A DNA stretch of 64,000 nucleotides, taken from positions 1 through 64,000 of the forward strand of contig JAZUFE010000018.1 of assembly GCA_045640525.1 (NCBI GenBank), given 5' to 3'. The notes under the pieces were generated by a model. The model searched no databases. It had not been told where the DNA came from and saw nothing but the letters and a program-made list of their open reading frames with translations. Shown here one piece after another: positions 16,987-25,207 of the stretch. The position numbers and the translations under genes were made by a program. This stretch comes from JAILLW01 sp045640525. GTDB taxonomy: Bacteria; Bacillota; Clostridia; Lachnospirales; Lachnospiraceae. Positions within the stretch are counted from its first letter, which is position 1; every line of letters begins with the position of its first letter.

Positions 16987-18114
16987 TTATTCGGCTCCAA
17001 GATATTTCAACACCATATCCGCAATATTGTTGAATCCGAGCTTGGTTCCCAAATTCTTCGGTTCAACAGATTCACCGTACATTATGAACGGAATGTATTC
17101 TCTTGTGTGATCTGTGGTTCTTTGATACGCAGGATCGCACCCGTGGTCTGCCGTAATCATCAAAACATCATCGGGGCGCATCTTAGCCATAATTTCCGGC
17201 AATTTACCATCGAAATAATTCAATGCCTTGGCATATCCGTCAACATCTCTTCTATGTCCGTACAGCATATCGAAATCAACCAGATTTATAAAACAAAGTC
17301 CCTCGAAATCTTTATCAAGATACTCAAGTGTCTTTTCGATTCCCTCCTCATTACCGGAGGTATACGTGAACTCACTTATTCCTTTTCCGACAAATATATC
17401 ATTTATCTTACCCACCGCAATCGTCGCCAGGCCTTTAGCCTTAAGCGTATCCAGCATTGTGTCCTTAGGCGGTTCAATCGAAAAGTCATGTCGTCTTGAT
17501 GTTCTTGTGTAATTACCGCTCGCTCCTATGAAAGGACGCGCTATAACTCTTCCGACTCCGTGCTCCCCAACAAGTATTTTTCTTGCGATTCGGCAATATT
17601 CATACAGTGTTTCAACCGGAACAACATCCTCGTGTGCGGCAATCTGAAAAACAGAATCCGCAGAAGTATACACTATCAAATCACCTGTTTTGACATGCTC
17701 GTCACCATAATCCCGAATTACATCCGTTCCCGAATACGGCTTATTGCAAAGAACCCCGCGTCCTGTCTGCTTGCTGAACTTATCCAGTATTTCCTTCGGG
17801 AATCCGTTCGGATAAGTCGGAAGCGGATTCGGTGAGACAATACCGGCTATTTCCCAATGACCGATAGTTGTATCTTTGCCCATAGAAGCCTCTTGAAATC
17901 TTCCGTAAGCTGCCGTCGGGGCATCCGTTCCTTGCACGCAATCAACTCCGTCTATATTGAAAAGTCCCATCTTCTTCATGTTTGGCATCGAAAAATATTG
18001 GCTTTTCGAACAAGACCTTATGGTATTAACATCAAAATCTCCGAATGCCGCAGCATCCGGTTCCTCTCCTATCCCAAAACTGTCCAATACAATCAAAAAT
18101 ACTCTTTTTTTCAT
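16987..18114 (-). CDS. deoB: phosphopentomutase, 375 aa
   Basis: Interconverts (deoxy)ribose-1- and -5-phosphate in nucleoside salvage. It belongs to the alkaline phosphatase superfamily: metal ligands are seen in IVLDSFGIGEEPDA near the start and TADHGCDPAYQRTTDHTRE near the end, with the phosphorylated Thr in SMGKDTTIGHWE. Full length. The upstream 117 bases hold two inverted repeats that could be operators. Confidence 0.95.
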   Translation of the reverse strand: MKKRVFLIVLDSFGIGEEPDAAAFGDFDVNTIRSCSKSQYFSMPNMKKMGLFNIDGVDCVQGTDAPTAAYGRFQEASMGKDTTIGHWEIAGIVSPNPLPTYPNGFPKEILDKFSKQTGRGVLCNKPYSGTDVIRDYGDEHVKTGDLIVYTSADSVFQIAAHEDVVPVETLYEYCRIARKILVGEHGVGRVIARPFIGASGNYTRTSRRHDFSIEPPKDTMLDTLKAKGLATIAVGKINDIFVGKGISEFTYTSGNEEGIEKTLEYLDKDFEGLCFINLVDFDMLYGHRRDVDGYAKALNYFDGKLPEIMAKMRPDDVLMITADHGCDPAYQRTTDHTREYIPFIMYGESVEPKNLGTKLGFNNIADMVLKYLGAE

Positions 18115-18129
18115 ACTTTGCCTCCAAAT

Positions 18130-18189
18130 GTTTTCAATCTACTTGCCGAATTGAAAACATCAATACTGTTTGAAAATTCATTTTCAAAC
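18130..18189. promoter_or_regulatory. two inverted repeats upstream of deoB
   Basis: One 22-bp near-perfect palindrome (18168-18189: 10-base arms GTTTGAAAAT/ATTTTCAAAC around TC) and one 9-base inverted repeat (18130-18138 with 18150-18158, GTTTTCAAT/ATTGAAAAC) lie just upstream of the deoB start. They share the TTTTCAA half-site. They could be repressor operators for deoB or mRNA hairpins; no T-run follows, so they are not terminators. Confidence 0.45.
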
Positions 18190-18231
18190 TTGTCTCCAAC
18201 TGCTTCAAACCTGCTGCAAATTTGAACTATT

Positions 18232-19659
18232 TCAGTTTGATGCCGATTCAACCGTAACCACTGTTTCGGTTTTCTTCGTATCGATACCAACAACTTCTGT
18301 TATGGCTTTTACTCTCTTGTACGCTTCTCTCCAGCCAACATCTTCTTCGGGAACCCTCTGGCAATCATTCTTCATGATAAAGATATAATTATCCACAAGT
18401 TCCGTAGCTTCTACATAAATTGCGGTTCCTTTATCGGTATCATACTCATTGGCATATCCATCCGAAAGCGCCGTGAAATTTCCTGCATTATCGTAGTATC
18501 CAAGTCTTCCTGCATTGTCTACGCCTGCTGTGTTCGGCTTACCGTTTGAAACATACATCTTACCGGCTTTAACAATGAATGGAGCTATATCGGTAGGTTC
18601 ATAATCAATATCCTCATCAGTGGCAGCAAAATCAGTACCTACACCTGTTTTCATATTGGTATCGGCCACCTCCGGATATAATAGTTCCAAAGAATTCTCT
18701 TCTTCGATACGCGCCTTGAAATAATTACCTCCGCTATAGAAATGACCGGTTCCTGCAAAATATGCTATCGAACCATACACTGTATCTTTATCCATAAGTA
18801 TCTGACTTATTTCGCCATAGGCTGAAGAATCCATATCGCATGCAGGAATCGTTCCCAAACATACAGCATTTTGAGTCGCTATATCCATTGAAAAAAGATA
18901 ATGGGTTGAGTATGCTTCATCAGTTGCACAATACAATAGATTCTTTCCGTCAGAAGCGAGGAATTTAACAAAATTCGGTATATCAGCCTCGAATATGACC
19001 TCATCATTTTTCAAGGCCACCAAACAATATGAAGCATCCTTGTAATACGAGCAGAACACTATCTCATTATCCTCGCTTACGCCGACCAATTCCGTATAAG
19101 GTAATTTCTTGGGTTCGTCAGTCAAAATGTTATACGACATAACTTCAAACTTAGGATCATCCACTGTCTTATTATTCACGCGGCAGTACAACTTATCATT
19201 GGAAATCACTATAGGACCGCTTGCATTATCATAAAAATACAGAATCGGCTCCTTTTCTTTTAGGTCGTATCCAAAAAGTGCCGAGCCTCCCATATCCTGA
19301 TTCATAAACTCGCACCACAGTGTTGCAACATCCATATGCTCGGCATCCGCCGTATTGAAAAATACCGTATCACCGTACTTAACGAAGTGACCCGCGTTAT
19401 TAACAATTTCCGAATTCGGAATCGATCCTTTTAAGGCATCTGTGCTGTCAGATTCAGACGCTTCTGAGCCCGATACACTACCTGTACTTGAAGATTCCTC
19501 ATCAGATGTGTCACCTACGTTCAAAGACTCCTCATTCGATGCACTCTTTGTATCAAGTGCTTTGGATTCGGAAGTACTGCCGCCTCTGTCACCGCCTGCA
19601 CATGCTGACATTCCAAGCACCAGCACAGCACACATAATAATTGCTATCAATTTTTTCAT
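18232..19659 (-). CDS. secreted lipoprotein, probable beta-propeller-like, 475 aa
   Basis: Signal peptide with lipobox MSAC, the lipidated Cys being residue 20. A Ser/Glu/Asp-rich linker (residues ~21-75) is followed by a long beta-rich part with repeated FxxxDGKNLLYCxTDE, DKDTVYGSIAYFAG and GKMYVSNGKP blocks. This resembles the DUF5050-like propellers common in Lachnospiraceae lipoproteins, but I cannot name the family securely. It ends at 18232, before the deoB promoter region. The upstream leader is made of ~45-bp tandem repeats. Confidence 0.7.
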   Translation of the reverse strand: MKKLIAIIMCAVLVLGMSACAGGDRGGSTSESKALDTKSASNEESLNVGDTSDEESSSTGSVSGSEASESDSTDALKGSIPNSEIVNNAGHFVKYGDTVFFNTADAEHMDVATLWCEFMNQDMGGSALFGYDLKEKEPILYFYDNASGPIVISNDKLYCRVNNKTVDDPKFEVMSYNILTDEPKKLPYTELVGVSEDNEIVFCSYYKDASYCLVALKNDEVIFEADIPNFVKFLASDGKNLLYCATDEAYSTHYLFSMDIATQNAVCLGTIPACDMDSSAYGEISQILMDKDTVYGSIAYFAGTGHFYSGGNYFKARIEEENSLELLYPEVADTNMKTGVGTDFAATDEDIDYEPTDIAPFIVKAGKMYVSNGKPNTAGVDNAGRLGYYDNAGNFTALSDGYANEYDTDKGTAIYVEATELVDNYIFIMKNDCQRVPEEDVGWREAYKRVKAITEVVGIDTKKTETVVTVESASN

Positions 19660-19680
19660 ATCTTCCTCTTAATAATTCAA

Positions 19681-19839
19681 TCTTTCTTTCAAATGATTCG
19701 AATCTTATCTTTCAAATGCCTTAAATCTTTCTTTCAAATGATTTCAAATCTTTTCTTTCAAATGCCTTAAATCTTTCTTTCAAATGATTTCAAATCTTTT
19801 CTAAAATGATCCCAAATCTTTCTGCAAATGATTTCGAAC
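19681..19839. repeat. four ~45-bp tandem repeats upstream of the lipoprotein gene
   Basis: Units start at 19681 (45 bp), 19726 (46 bp), 19772 (45 bp, decayed) and 19817 (partial). Each opens with TCTTTCTTTCAAATGATT or a variant and contains further CAAAT(G/C) blocks. They occupy the 5' leader of the minus-strand lipoprotein gene. On that strand the units read as repeated CATTTGAAAGAAAGATT. Confidence 0.85.
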
Positions 19840-20074
19840 TATATACATATGTGAAACCTTTTTCGCAAAATATCCCTAACTATATAAATATATCAAAATC
19901 CCTTTTTATACGCAAGAATAATGCAATTTCAAGAGCTTTCATTTGCGAGCGTATATGCCTATACTGTACCCATAACGGTGGACGTGAAAGAGCTAAGCAG
20001 TTGGACTCAAATCAGGCATTTTCTTCGATCTAAGTCCATTTCATCATGAATTTACCTGTTGCCAACTGGCGGTT

Positions 20075-20110
20075 GGACTCAAATCGCACTCATTTCGCCG
20101 ATTTGAGTCC
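20075..20110. repeat. 12-bp inverted repeat GGACTCAAATCG / CGATTTGAGTCC
   Basis: Perfect 12-bp arms at 20075-20086 and 20099-20110 with a 12-base loop. A further direct copy of GGACTCAAATC starts at about 20002, and degenerate forms (GGACTTAAA, GAGTCC) follow at about 20128 and 20156. Confidence 0.75.
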
Positions 20111-20169
20111 ACCATTTTCCAAAACTTGGACTTAAAACATTAATTTTCAACCTATAGAGTCCAAGCGCC

Positions 20170-20285
20170 CTTGCACAGATATCCGCTCACCGCCTTATCG
20201 CACAATCGAGCAAGCTCGATTGTACGTTGGGCGTCAAATGGATATCTGTGCAAGCACAATATCCGCTCACCGCCTTATCGCACAA
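20170..20285. repeat. nested inverted repeats with a 27-bp direct repeat
   Basis: Outer arms of 15 bp (20170-20184 and 20240-20254) pair perfectly. Inside them an ACAATCGAGC/GCTCGATTGT hairpin (20202-20211, 20214-20223) is also perfect. The sequence at 20179-20205 is repeated exactly at 20259-20285, 80 bases away. The overall shape is that of a cruciform or of a small REP-like or mobile element. Confidence 0.75.
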
Positions 20286-20286
20286 A

Positions 20287-20313
20287 TAAAAAGGCCGCTC
20301 ATAAAGAGCGGCC
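20287..20313 (-). terminator. terminator of kdgK
   Basis: GGCCGCTC/GAGCGGCC stem (20293-20300, 20306-20313) with a five-base loop, followed on the minus strand by TTTTT. It lies just beyond the kdgK stop at 20346. Confidence 0.85.
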
Positions 20314-20345
20314 ACCCAAAAAAAGGAAAAAGGAGTATATTGGGT

Positions 20346-21377
20346 CTATCTTTGTACGCGGCCTGAGCCGTCGCCACCTGCCAAAGCTTCTACTTCGGCG
20401 CGTGTAACCAAATTGAAATCTCCGGGAATTGTATGTTTGAGAGCTGATGCAGCAACGCCGAATTCAAGGGCCTCCTGCATTGATTTATCATCAAGTAATC
20501 CGCAAATACATCCTGCAGCGAATGAATCTCCTCCGCCCACACGATCAACTATCGGGAGAATTGTATATGTCTTTGAATGATAGAATTCACGCGACTTACC
20601 ATCCATTATACATGCGCTCCAACCATTGTTGGATGCCGAATATGACTGTCTTAATGATGAAATGATGTATTTAAAACCGAATCTGTCTGCCATTTGATTG
20701 AATACATCTTCATAACCTGCAAGATTGAGTTCGCCCTTGGTTACGTCCGTAGCTTTAGCCTTAAAGCCAAGAACCTTCTCGGCATCTTCTTCGTTTCCGA
20801 TACAGACATCAACGTACTGCATAAGGTCTGTCATCACTTTCTGAGCCTTCTCACTGTTCCAAAGCTTTTTCCTGAAGTTCAGATCGCAGGATACCGTTAC
20901 TCCGGCTTCTTTGGCTGCGATACATGCTGCCTTGGTAAGCTCGGCAGCCTTATCCGAAACAGCAGGAGTGATTCCTGTAAAGTGGAACCAGTCCGCATCC
21001 TTGAAAATTGCCGCAAAATCAAATTCATCAGCACCAGCCTCGGATATTGAACTGTGAGCTCTGTCATAAACTACGTTTGAAGCACGCATGGCAGAACCTG
21101 ACTCAAGATAGTATATTCCGAGTCTTTCACCGGAACGTGAAATATATTTGGTACCTACATTATATTTGCGAAGTGATGCTACCGCACACTCACCTATCGG
21201 ATTGGCCGGAACTGCCGTCACAAACTCCGTATCATATCCGTAATTAGCCAAAGATACAGCTACATTGGCTTCTCCGCCACCGTAATTAATATCAAACTCA
21301 TCTGCCTGAATAAATCTCTCGTTATTGGGTGTTGAAAGACGAAGCATAATTTCGCCCATTGTCACAACTTTTTTCAT
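20346..21377 (-). CDS. kdgK: 2-dehydro-3-deoxygluconokinase (PfkB family), 343 aa
   Basis: Phosphorylates KDG to KDPG, the step before the aldolase encoded next to it. Start MKKVVTMGEIMLRLS and the substrate site INYGGGEANVAVSLANYG are typical of KdgK. The C-terminal DRVGGGDSFAAGCICGLL holds the catalytic Asp. The gene is intact, with 14 bases to the upstream eda gene and a terminator after it, so eda-kdgK form an operon end. Confidence 0.93.
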   Translation of the reverse strand: MKKVVTMGEIMLRLSTPNNERFIQADEFDINYGGGEANVAVSLANYGYDTEFVTAVPANPIGECAVASLRKYNVGTKYISRSGERLGIYYLESGSAMRASNVVYDRAHSSISEAGADEFDFAAIFKDADWFHFTGITPAVSDKAAELTKAACIAAKEAGVTVSCDLNFRKKLWNSEKAQKVMTDLMQYVDVCIGNEEDAEKVLGFKAKATDVTKGELNLAGYEDVFNQMADRFGFKYIISSLRQSYSASNNGWSACIMDGKSREFYHSKTYTILPIVDRVGGGDSFAAGCICGLLDDKSMQEALEFGVAASALKHTIPGDFNLVTRAEVEALAGGDGSGRVQR

Positions 21378-21391
21378 ACTCTCTGTCCTTT

Positions 21392-22354
21392 CTATTTTTG
21401 TACCAGATGAACCGCAAATCCCGAAACTTCACCGGGTAAATATACAGCCTTAAGGTTATTCTTATCATCATATTTAGCCGTAGACATATCAACCGCAGAT
21501 CCGATTGCTTCAAGATAAGCAACTGCCCTCTCGATGTTGTTGCAGCCTACCGCTATATGACCCTTGCTTCCAAGATAAGGTGTCTTCATGGCTTCAATGA
21601 AGCTTCCTGCAAACACCGATGAGCCGCCCACTTTAGTTTTGAATCCGAACAATTTGTCAAAATATCCGGCTGTATCACATGCTTCATTCTCGCTGTTGCA
21701 ATTGATTCCCACATGTTTCAATTCAAAACCGTGAACTGTCATAACTGCTTCGCGGGTAAGCTCTTCTATCTTGTCAAATTCCTTATTCTTGACCAAATCA
21801 CCGGCAACCATCCACGAACCGCCGCATGCGATTATCTTATTAAATGAAAGATAGTCGTTGATATTCTTGGCATTAATTCCGCCGGTAGGCATAAATTTGA
21901 GATTGACATACGGTGCTGCCATAGCCTTGATTGCCTTAATTCCTCCCGACTGCTCCGCAGGGAAGAACTTAACAACATCAAGCCCCATTTCAAGTGCCTG
22001 CTCCATATTCGAAGGATTATTGCACCCCGGACAGACAGGTATATTTTTATCAAGACAATACTGTACTACTTTTGGATTAAATCCCGGACTTACTATGAAC
22101 TTAGCGCCGGCATTGACAGCTCTGTCAACCTGCTCCACTGTAAGGACAGTTCCTGCACCAATCAACATCTGAGGAAACTTCTCGGCCATGACTTTGATTG
22201 ACTCTTCTGCCGCATCGGTTCTGAATGTAACTTCCGCAACCGGAAGACCACCCGCGCACAAGGCCTTAGCTACCGGTTCTGCTTCGGATACATCGTTTAA
22301 TACGACCACCGGAACAATTCCCAATTTTTGAATCTGCTCTAATATAGGATTCAT
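21392..22354 (-). CDS. eda: KDPG/KHG aldolase fused to a VOC-like domain, 320 aa
   Basis: Residues 1-205 are a full class I aldolase that cleaves KDPG to pyruvate and glyceraldehyde-3-phosphate: LPVAEVTFRTDAAEESI, GAGTVLTVEQVDRA, the Schiff-base Lys in VVKFFPAEQSGG, and FMPTGGINAKN. A further ~110 residues (from ELKHVGINCNSENEA to VSGFAVHLVQK) look like a glyoxalase/VOC fold, with HVGIN, GHIAVGCNNIERAVAYLE and a final beta strand. Ordinary Eda ends near residue 210. I know of such extended aldolases in Lachnospiraceae but not of a demonstrated role for the tail. The start at 22354 has GGAGGTG five bases upstream. Confidence 0.9.
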   Translation of the reverse strand: MNPILEQIQKLGIVPVVVLNDVSEAEPVAKALCAGGLPVAEVTFRTDAAEESIKVMAEKFPQMLIGAGTVLTVEQVDRAVNAGAKFIVSPGFNPKVVQYCLDKNIPVCPGCNNPSNMEQALEMGLDVVKFFPAEQSGGIKAIKAMAAPYVNLKFMPTGGINAKNINDYLSFNKIIACGGSWMVAGDLVKNKEFDKIEELTREAVMTVHGFELKHVGINCNSENEACDTAGYFDKLFGFKTKVGGSSVFAGSFIEAMKTPYLGSKGHIAVGCNNIERAVAYLEAIGSAVDMSTAKYDDKNNLKAVYLPGEVSGFAVHLVQK

Positions 22355-22376
22355 ACACACCTCCACTTTATGTAAA

Positions 22377-22802
22377 CTACATTATTTCTTTCATGCCCAC
22401 AGCATCCATGTCATCAAAGGCCTGATTTTCTCCAACCATTCCCCAAATGAAAGTATATGCTCTTGAACCGCAGCCGGAATGAATAGACCATGAAGGAGAA
22501 ATAACCGCCTGCTCATCCAGTTCTTTCTTGTAAGGTATAATCTGAATATTTAAGTCCTTCGCTACACTTTGAAGTGCACAATTTTGATTTCTGGCGCATG
22601 AGGAACAATTGCCGTCATGCTGCGACAAAATCAGTTTAACTACTGTCTTTCTGTTCTCATAAACAACTGCCTGATGTCCCATCAGTTGAAGATAATATGC
22701 TGCAGACAATCCTGAAGGGCCACCGCCTACAATTGCTATTTTCTTTCCTGTATGCTCGCCGCACTTAGGTGCAGGTACGTCACCTGCAAGTTCGGTGGCC
22801 AT
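22377..22802 (-). pseudogene. chimeric remnant: redox-enzyme fragments joined to kduI C-terminus
   Basis: The 141-codon frame is a patchwork. Codons ~1-52 (CGEHTGKKIAIVGGGPSG ... YYLQLMGHQ) match the FAD-binding start of the large NAD(P)H-linked flavoprotein found beside [FeFe] hydrogenases. The next ~45 (ILSQHDGNCSSCARNQNCALQS) match the N-terminal iron-sulphur region of an [FeFe] hydrogenase. The last ~43 (SPSWSIHSGCGSRAYTFIWGMVGENQAFDDMD) match the C-terminus of 5-keto-4-deoxyuronate isomerase KduI. Each piece is well preserved, so the joins are probably recent deletions. Upstream, the frame continues as IRGLKK out of the neighbouring frame. A copy of the iterated motif overlaps the first base of the stop codon (22369-22377). 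Confidence 0.8.
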
Positions 22803-22806
22803 TTTC

Positions 22807-23124
22807 TTAAGACCGCGAATAGCCTATTGCGCAGTCTGCCGTTTCCATTATTGTTACGGTTGTGTCTTCCATAAGCTGAAGAGTAGACATATCAGCTCTT
22901 CCTTCCAAGACATCATCCATAAGATTTCCAAGTTGTTCCAATCCGATTCTGCAAGGCGTACATTTCCCACATGATTGCGCCTGGCACATTTTCAAAAACG
23001 CTCTGGACATGTCTATCGGACATAATCCGAAAGGGGAGCTTTCTATTCTTCGCTCCATATCTTTGTACAGCTGTTCCAAAACAGTCTGAGCTCTGTTCGG
23101 AACCTTAATTTCCAACCTGCTCAT
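22807..23124 (-). pseudogene. N-terminal remnant of a NuoF-like / hydrogenase-linked flavoprotein
   Basis: About 100 residues (MSRLEIKVPNRAQTVLEQL ... SCGKCTPCRIGLEQLGNLMDDVLEG ... METADCAIGY) match the 4Fe-4S region at the start of the same flavoprotein whose FAD domain begins in the next remnant. The match stops at ADCAIGY, then three residues and a stop. In another frame the flavoprotein resumes at IRGLKKMATE, so roughly 80-90 residues were deleted with a frame change. This gene and the next one therefore derive from a single original gene. Confidence 0.8.
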
Positions 23125-23173
23125 TTCATTCTCCCTATTATTCTATTCCCAATGCTTCATCCCAACTAACCGA

Positions 23174-24595
23174 CTATACGGTCTTTAAATCAAATTCAAA
23201 ATACTCTACTGTATTGTTGTATGAAATTCCCTTAATTATCGGAGCCAAAAGTTCGTCATCGTTTGGATATTCCCCATTCTCCACCCAATTTCCGATAAGC
23301 TCACACATTATTCTTCTAAAATAATCATGACGCGTATATGAAAGGAAAGATCTTGAATCTGTCAGCATACCTATAAAGTTTCCCAGACATGACAGGCTTG
23401 CCAACGATTTCATCTGCTCGGTCATTCCCGTGAAATGGTCATTGAACCACCATGCGGAGCCCTGCTGTATTCTGTTCTTAATTCCACCGCCCTGGAAACA
23501 TCCTATGACCGTTCCTATGGCTGCATTATCCTGTGGATTAAGCGAATATATTATGGTTTTGGGTACGCATCCTTCCCGGTCTACTGCATTTAAGAAATCT
23601 GCCAACTGGGAAGAAGGTGCGTAATTACTGATGCAATCAAATCCGGTATCAGGTCCGAGCTTTTCAAACATATACTCATTGTTGTCTCGCTTGCATCCGT
23701 AATGAAGCTGCATTACCCAATTTCTCTTAAGATACTCACCGGCCATGAAAATCATAAAGGCTGTCTTGTATTTAAGCTCTTCTTCCTTGGAAACTGCCCC
23801 TTTTGACAACGCTTTCTTAAAAATGGAATCAACTTCACCTGCCTCGGACGGACAGTACATAACATATTCAAGTGCATGATCGGATACCGTACAACCGTTC
23901 TTGGCGAAATAATCAATTCGATTAACAAGTGCTGCTTTCAGTGCCTCAAATCCGTCAATTGTAATACCTGACACATCTGAAAGCTTTTTAATGTATTCTC
24001 CGAAGTCTTTCTTTTCGATATTCATTGCCTTATCGGGTCTCCAAGCCGGCAATACTTTAACATCGAAATCTTTGTCTGCCTTAATCTTCTGATGCCATTC
24101 CAATGAATCAACCGGATCGTCCGTTGTACAAATAAGCTTAACGTTCGATTTCTTAATAAGATTTCTGACCGAAAATTCCGGAGTATTAAGTTTGGCATTG
24201 ACGGTATCCCATACCTCCTTGCATGTGGAAGGATTAAGATTTCCTTCATATCCGAAATAGTATTTAAGTTCATAATGAGACCAGTGATATAAAGGATTGC
24301 CTATCAATTTAGGCATACACTCGGCCCACTTCTCGAACTTCTCATAATCTGAAGCATTTCCTGTTATAAACCTTTCATCCACACCGCAGGTACGCATCTG
24401 TCTCCACTTATAATGATCGCCTCCAAGCCATACCTGTGTAATATTCTCAAACTGTCGGTCTTCATATATCTCCTGAGGATTAATATGACAGTGATAATCG
24501 ATAACCGGTATCTTTTTCATGTTGGCATATTCACTGTAAAGATGCTGTGCCGTCTTAGTGCTTAACAAAAAATTTTCATCCATAAATGCTTTCAT
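23174..24595 (-). CDS. uxaC: glucuronate/galacturonate isomerase, 473 aa
   Basis: Converts D-glucuronate to fructuronate and D-galacturonate to tagaturonate. Full length, with VIDYHCHINPQEI (metal His pair), HWSHYELKYYFG, TTDDPVDSLEWH, and the C-terminal RSFLSYTRHDYFRRIMCELIGNWVE. It is the only intact gene of the upper galacturonate route in the window; uxaA beside it is broken and uxaB is absent. It lies between the redox/kduI remnants and the uxaA remnant. Confidence 0.95.
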   Translation of the reverse strand: MKAFMDENFLLSTKTAQHLYSEYANMKKIPVIDYHCHINPQEIYEDRQFENITQVWLGGDHYKWRQMRTCGVDERFITGNASDYEKFEKWAECMPKLIGNPLYHWSHYELKYYFGYEGNLNPSTCKEVWDTVNAKLNTPEFSVRNLIKKSNVKLICTTDDPVDSLEWHQKIKADKDFDVKVLPAWRPDKAMNIEKKDFGEYIKKLSDVSGITIDGFEALKAALVNRIDYFAKNGCTVSDHALEYVMYCPSEAGEVDSIFKKALSKGAVSKEEELKYKTAFMIFMAGEYLKRNWVMQLHYGCKRDNNEYMFEKLGPDTGFDCISNYAPSSQLADFLNAVDREGCVPKTIIYSLNPQDNAAIGTVIGCFQGGGIKNRIQQGSAWWFNDHFTGMTEQMKSLASLSCLGNFIGMLTDSRSFLSYTRHDYFRRIMCELIGNWVENGEYPNDDELLAPIIKGISYNNTVEYFEFDLKTV

Positions 24596-24632
24596 TTTGA
24601 TTCCCCTTCCTCTGCTAGAGTTATGTAAACTT

Positions 24633-25197
24633 ATTATAGTGTTACACCCTGTGTGAATTCTGAATAAGATTCACTGTCTTCAAAAAGATCTCTTCGTTCT
24701 TGGCCCGATTCATCAATATCGTTTCCGCTCCGAACATTTCCGGAACCTCGGTGAGTATTGTTGTCGCCCCCGCTCGCCGTAGCCAAATCAGATAATCTTC
24801 CGACCGTCGGCACTATCCACAATTCATTTCGTATGCCGACCTTACCGTTTCTTCTTTCACATCCAAGAAATGTTCTATTCTTAAAGTCTGTCGGTGCGGA
24901 TGGCACATCAATTGGATTGTATGTGTATTCGCAATCATCGCCCAGGTTGGTTTTGATATTATGTACATGTACATGACTGCCTGCATTTATGCTCTGTGTC
25001 GCATGTCCGATAGGAAAGCCGTATTTAATAACGACCTCTCTTTCTTTGATGTCAGCCAACGCTATTTTGTGTCCGCGTTGTATATCATCCTGAAGTTTAA
25101 GCTGCGCCTTTTCAACAGTAACTGTCTCGCCCTTCTTCAAATCTTTCAAAGCAACGACCACGTTATCATTATCGCTGATTTTGATTGTATCTTGCAT
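24633..25197 (-). pseudogene. uxaA: altronate dehydratase UxaA remnant
   Basis: The first ~135 codons are a good UxaA N-terminus (SAF domain, GFPIGHATQSINAGSHVHVHN; RRNGKVGIRNELWIVPTVG). The frame then turns to low-complexity residues. In the +1 frame of the same DNA the family resumes (AGATTILTEVPEMFGAETI and LMNRAKNEEIFLKTVNLI) and stops at 24642. So a central block of perhaps 170 residues and the C-terminus are missing, and a frame change joins the pieces. Family members are about 490 residues. A motif copy (24622-24630) lies just past the remnant end. Confidence 0.85.
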
Positions 25198-25207
25198 GAT
25201 TCGCCTC

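Larger units (their letters stand above)
19840..20287. other. gene-free stretch with dispersed and inverted repeats
   Basis: No ORF here has coding character. It holds three kinds of repeated structure. A GGACTCAAATC element occurs at about 20002 and 20075, with an inverted copy at 20099-20110. A nested inverted repeat spans 20170-20254. A 27-bp exact direct repeat occurs at 20179-20205 and 20259-20285. See the separate entries. It may be decayed mobile DNA or an unrecognised RNA. Confidence 0.5.

Noticed and set aside
19681..19839. CRISPR array
   Set aside because: Units are directly tandem with no unique spacers of equal size, they decay steadily, and no cas gene is in the window.
19840..20345. 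tRNA or rRNA gene in the long gap
   Set aside because: No cloverleaf arms with a T-loop GTTCRA, and no rRNA-like sequence, could be found on either strand.
22377..22802. Intact novel redox protein
   Set aside because: Each third matches a different known protein (flavoprotein, hydrogenase, KduI) and none is complete, so a deletion chimera is the better reading.
24960..24975. ATGTACATGTACATG as an operator
   Set aside because: It is inside the well-matching N-terminal coding part of uxaA (the HVHVHN codons) and is explained by that.
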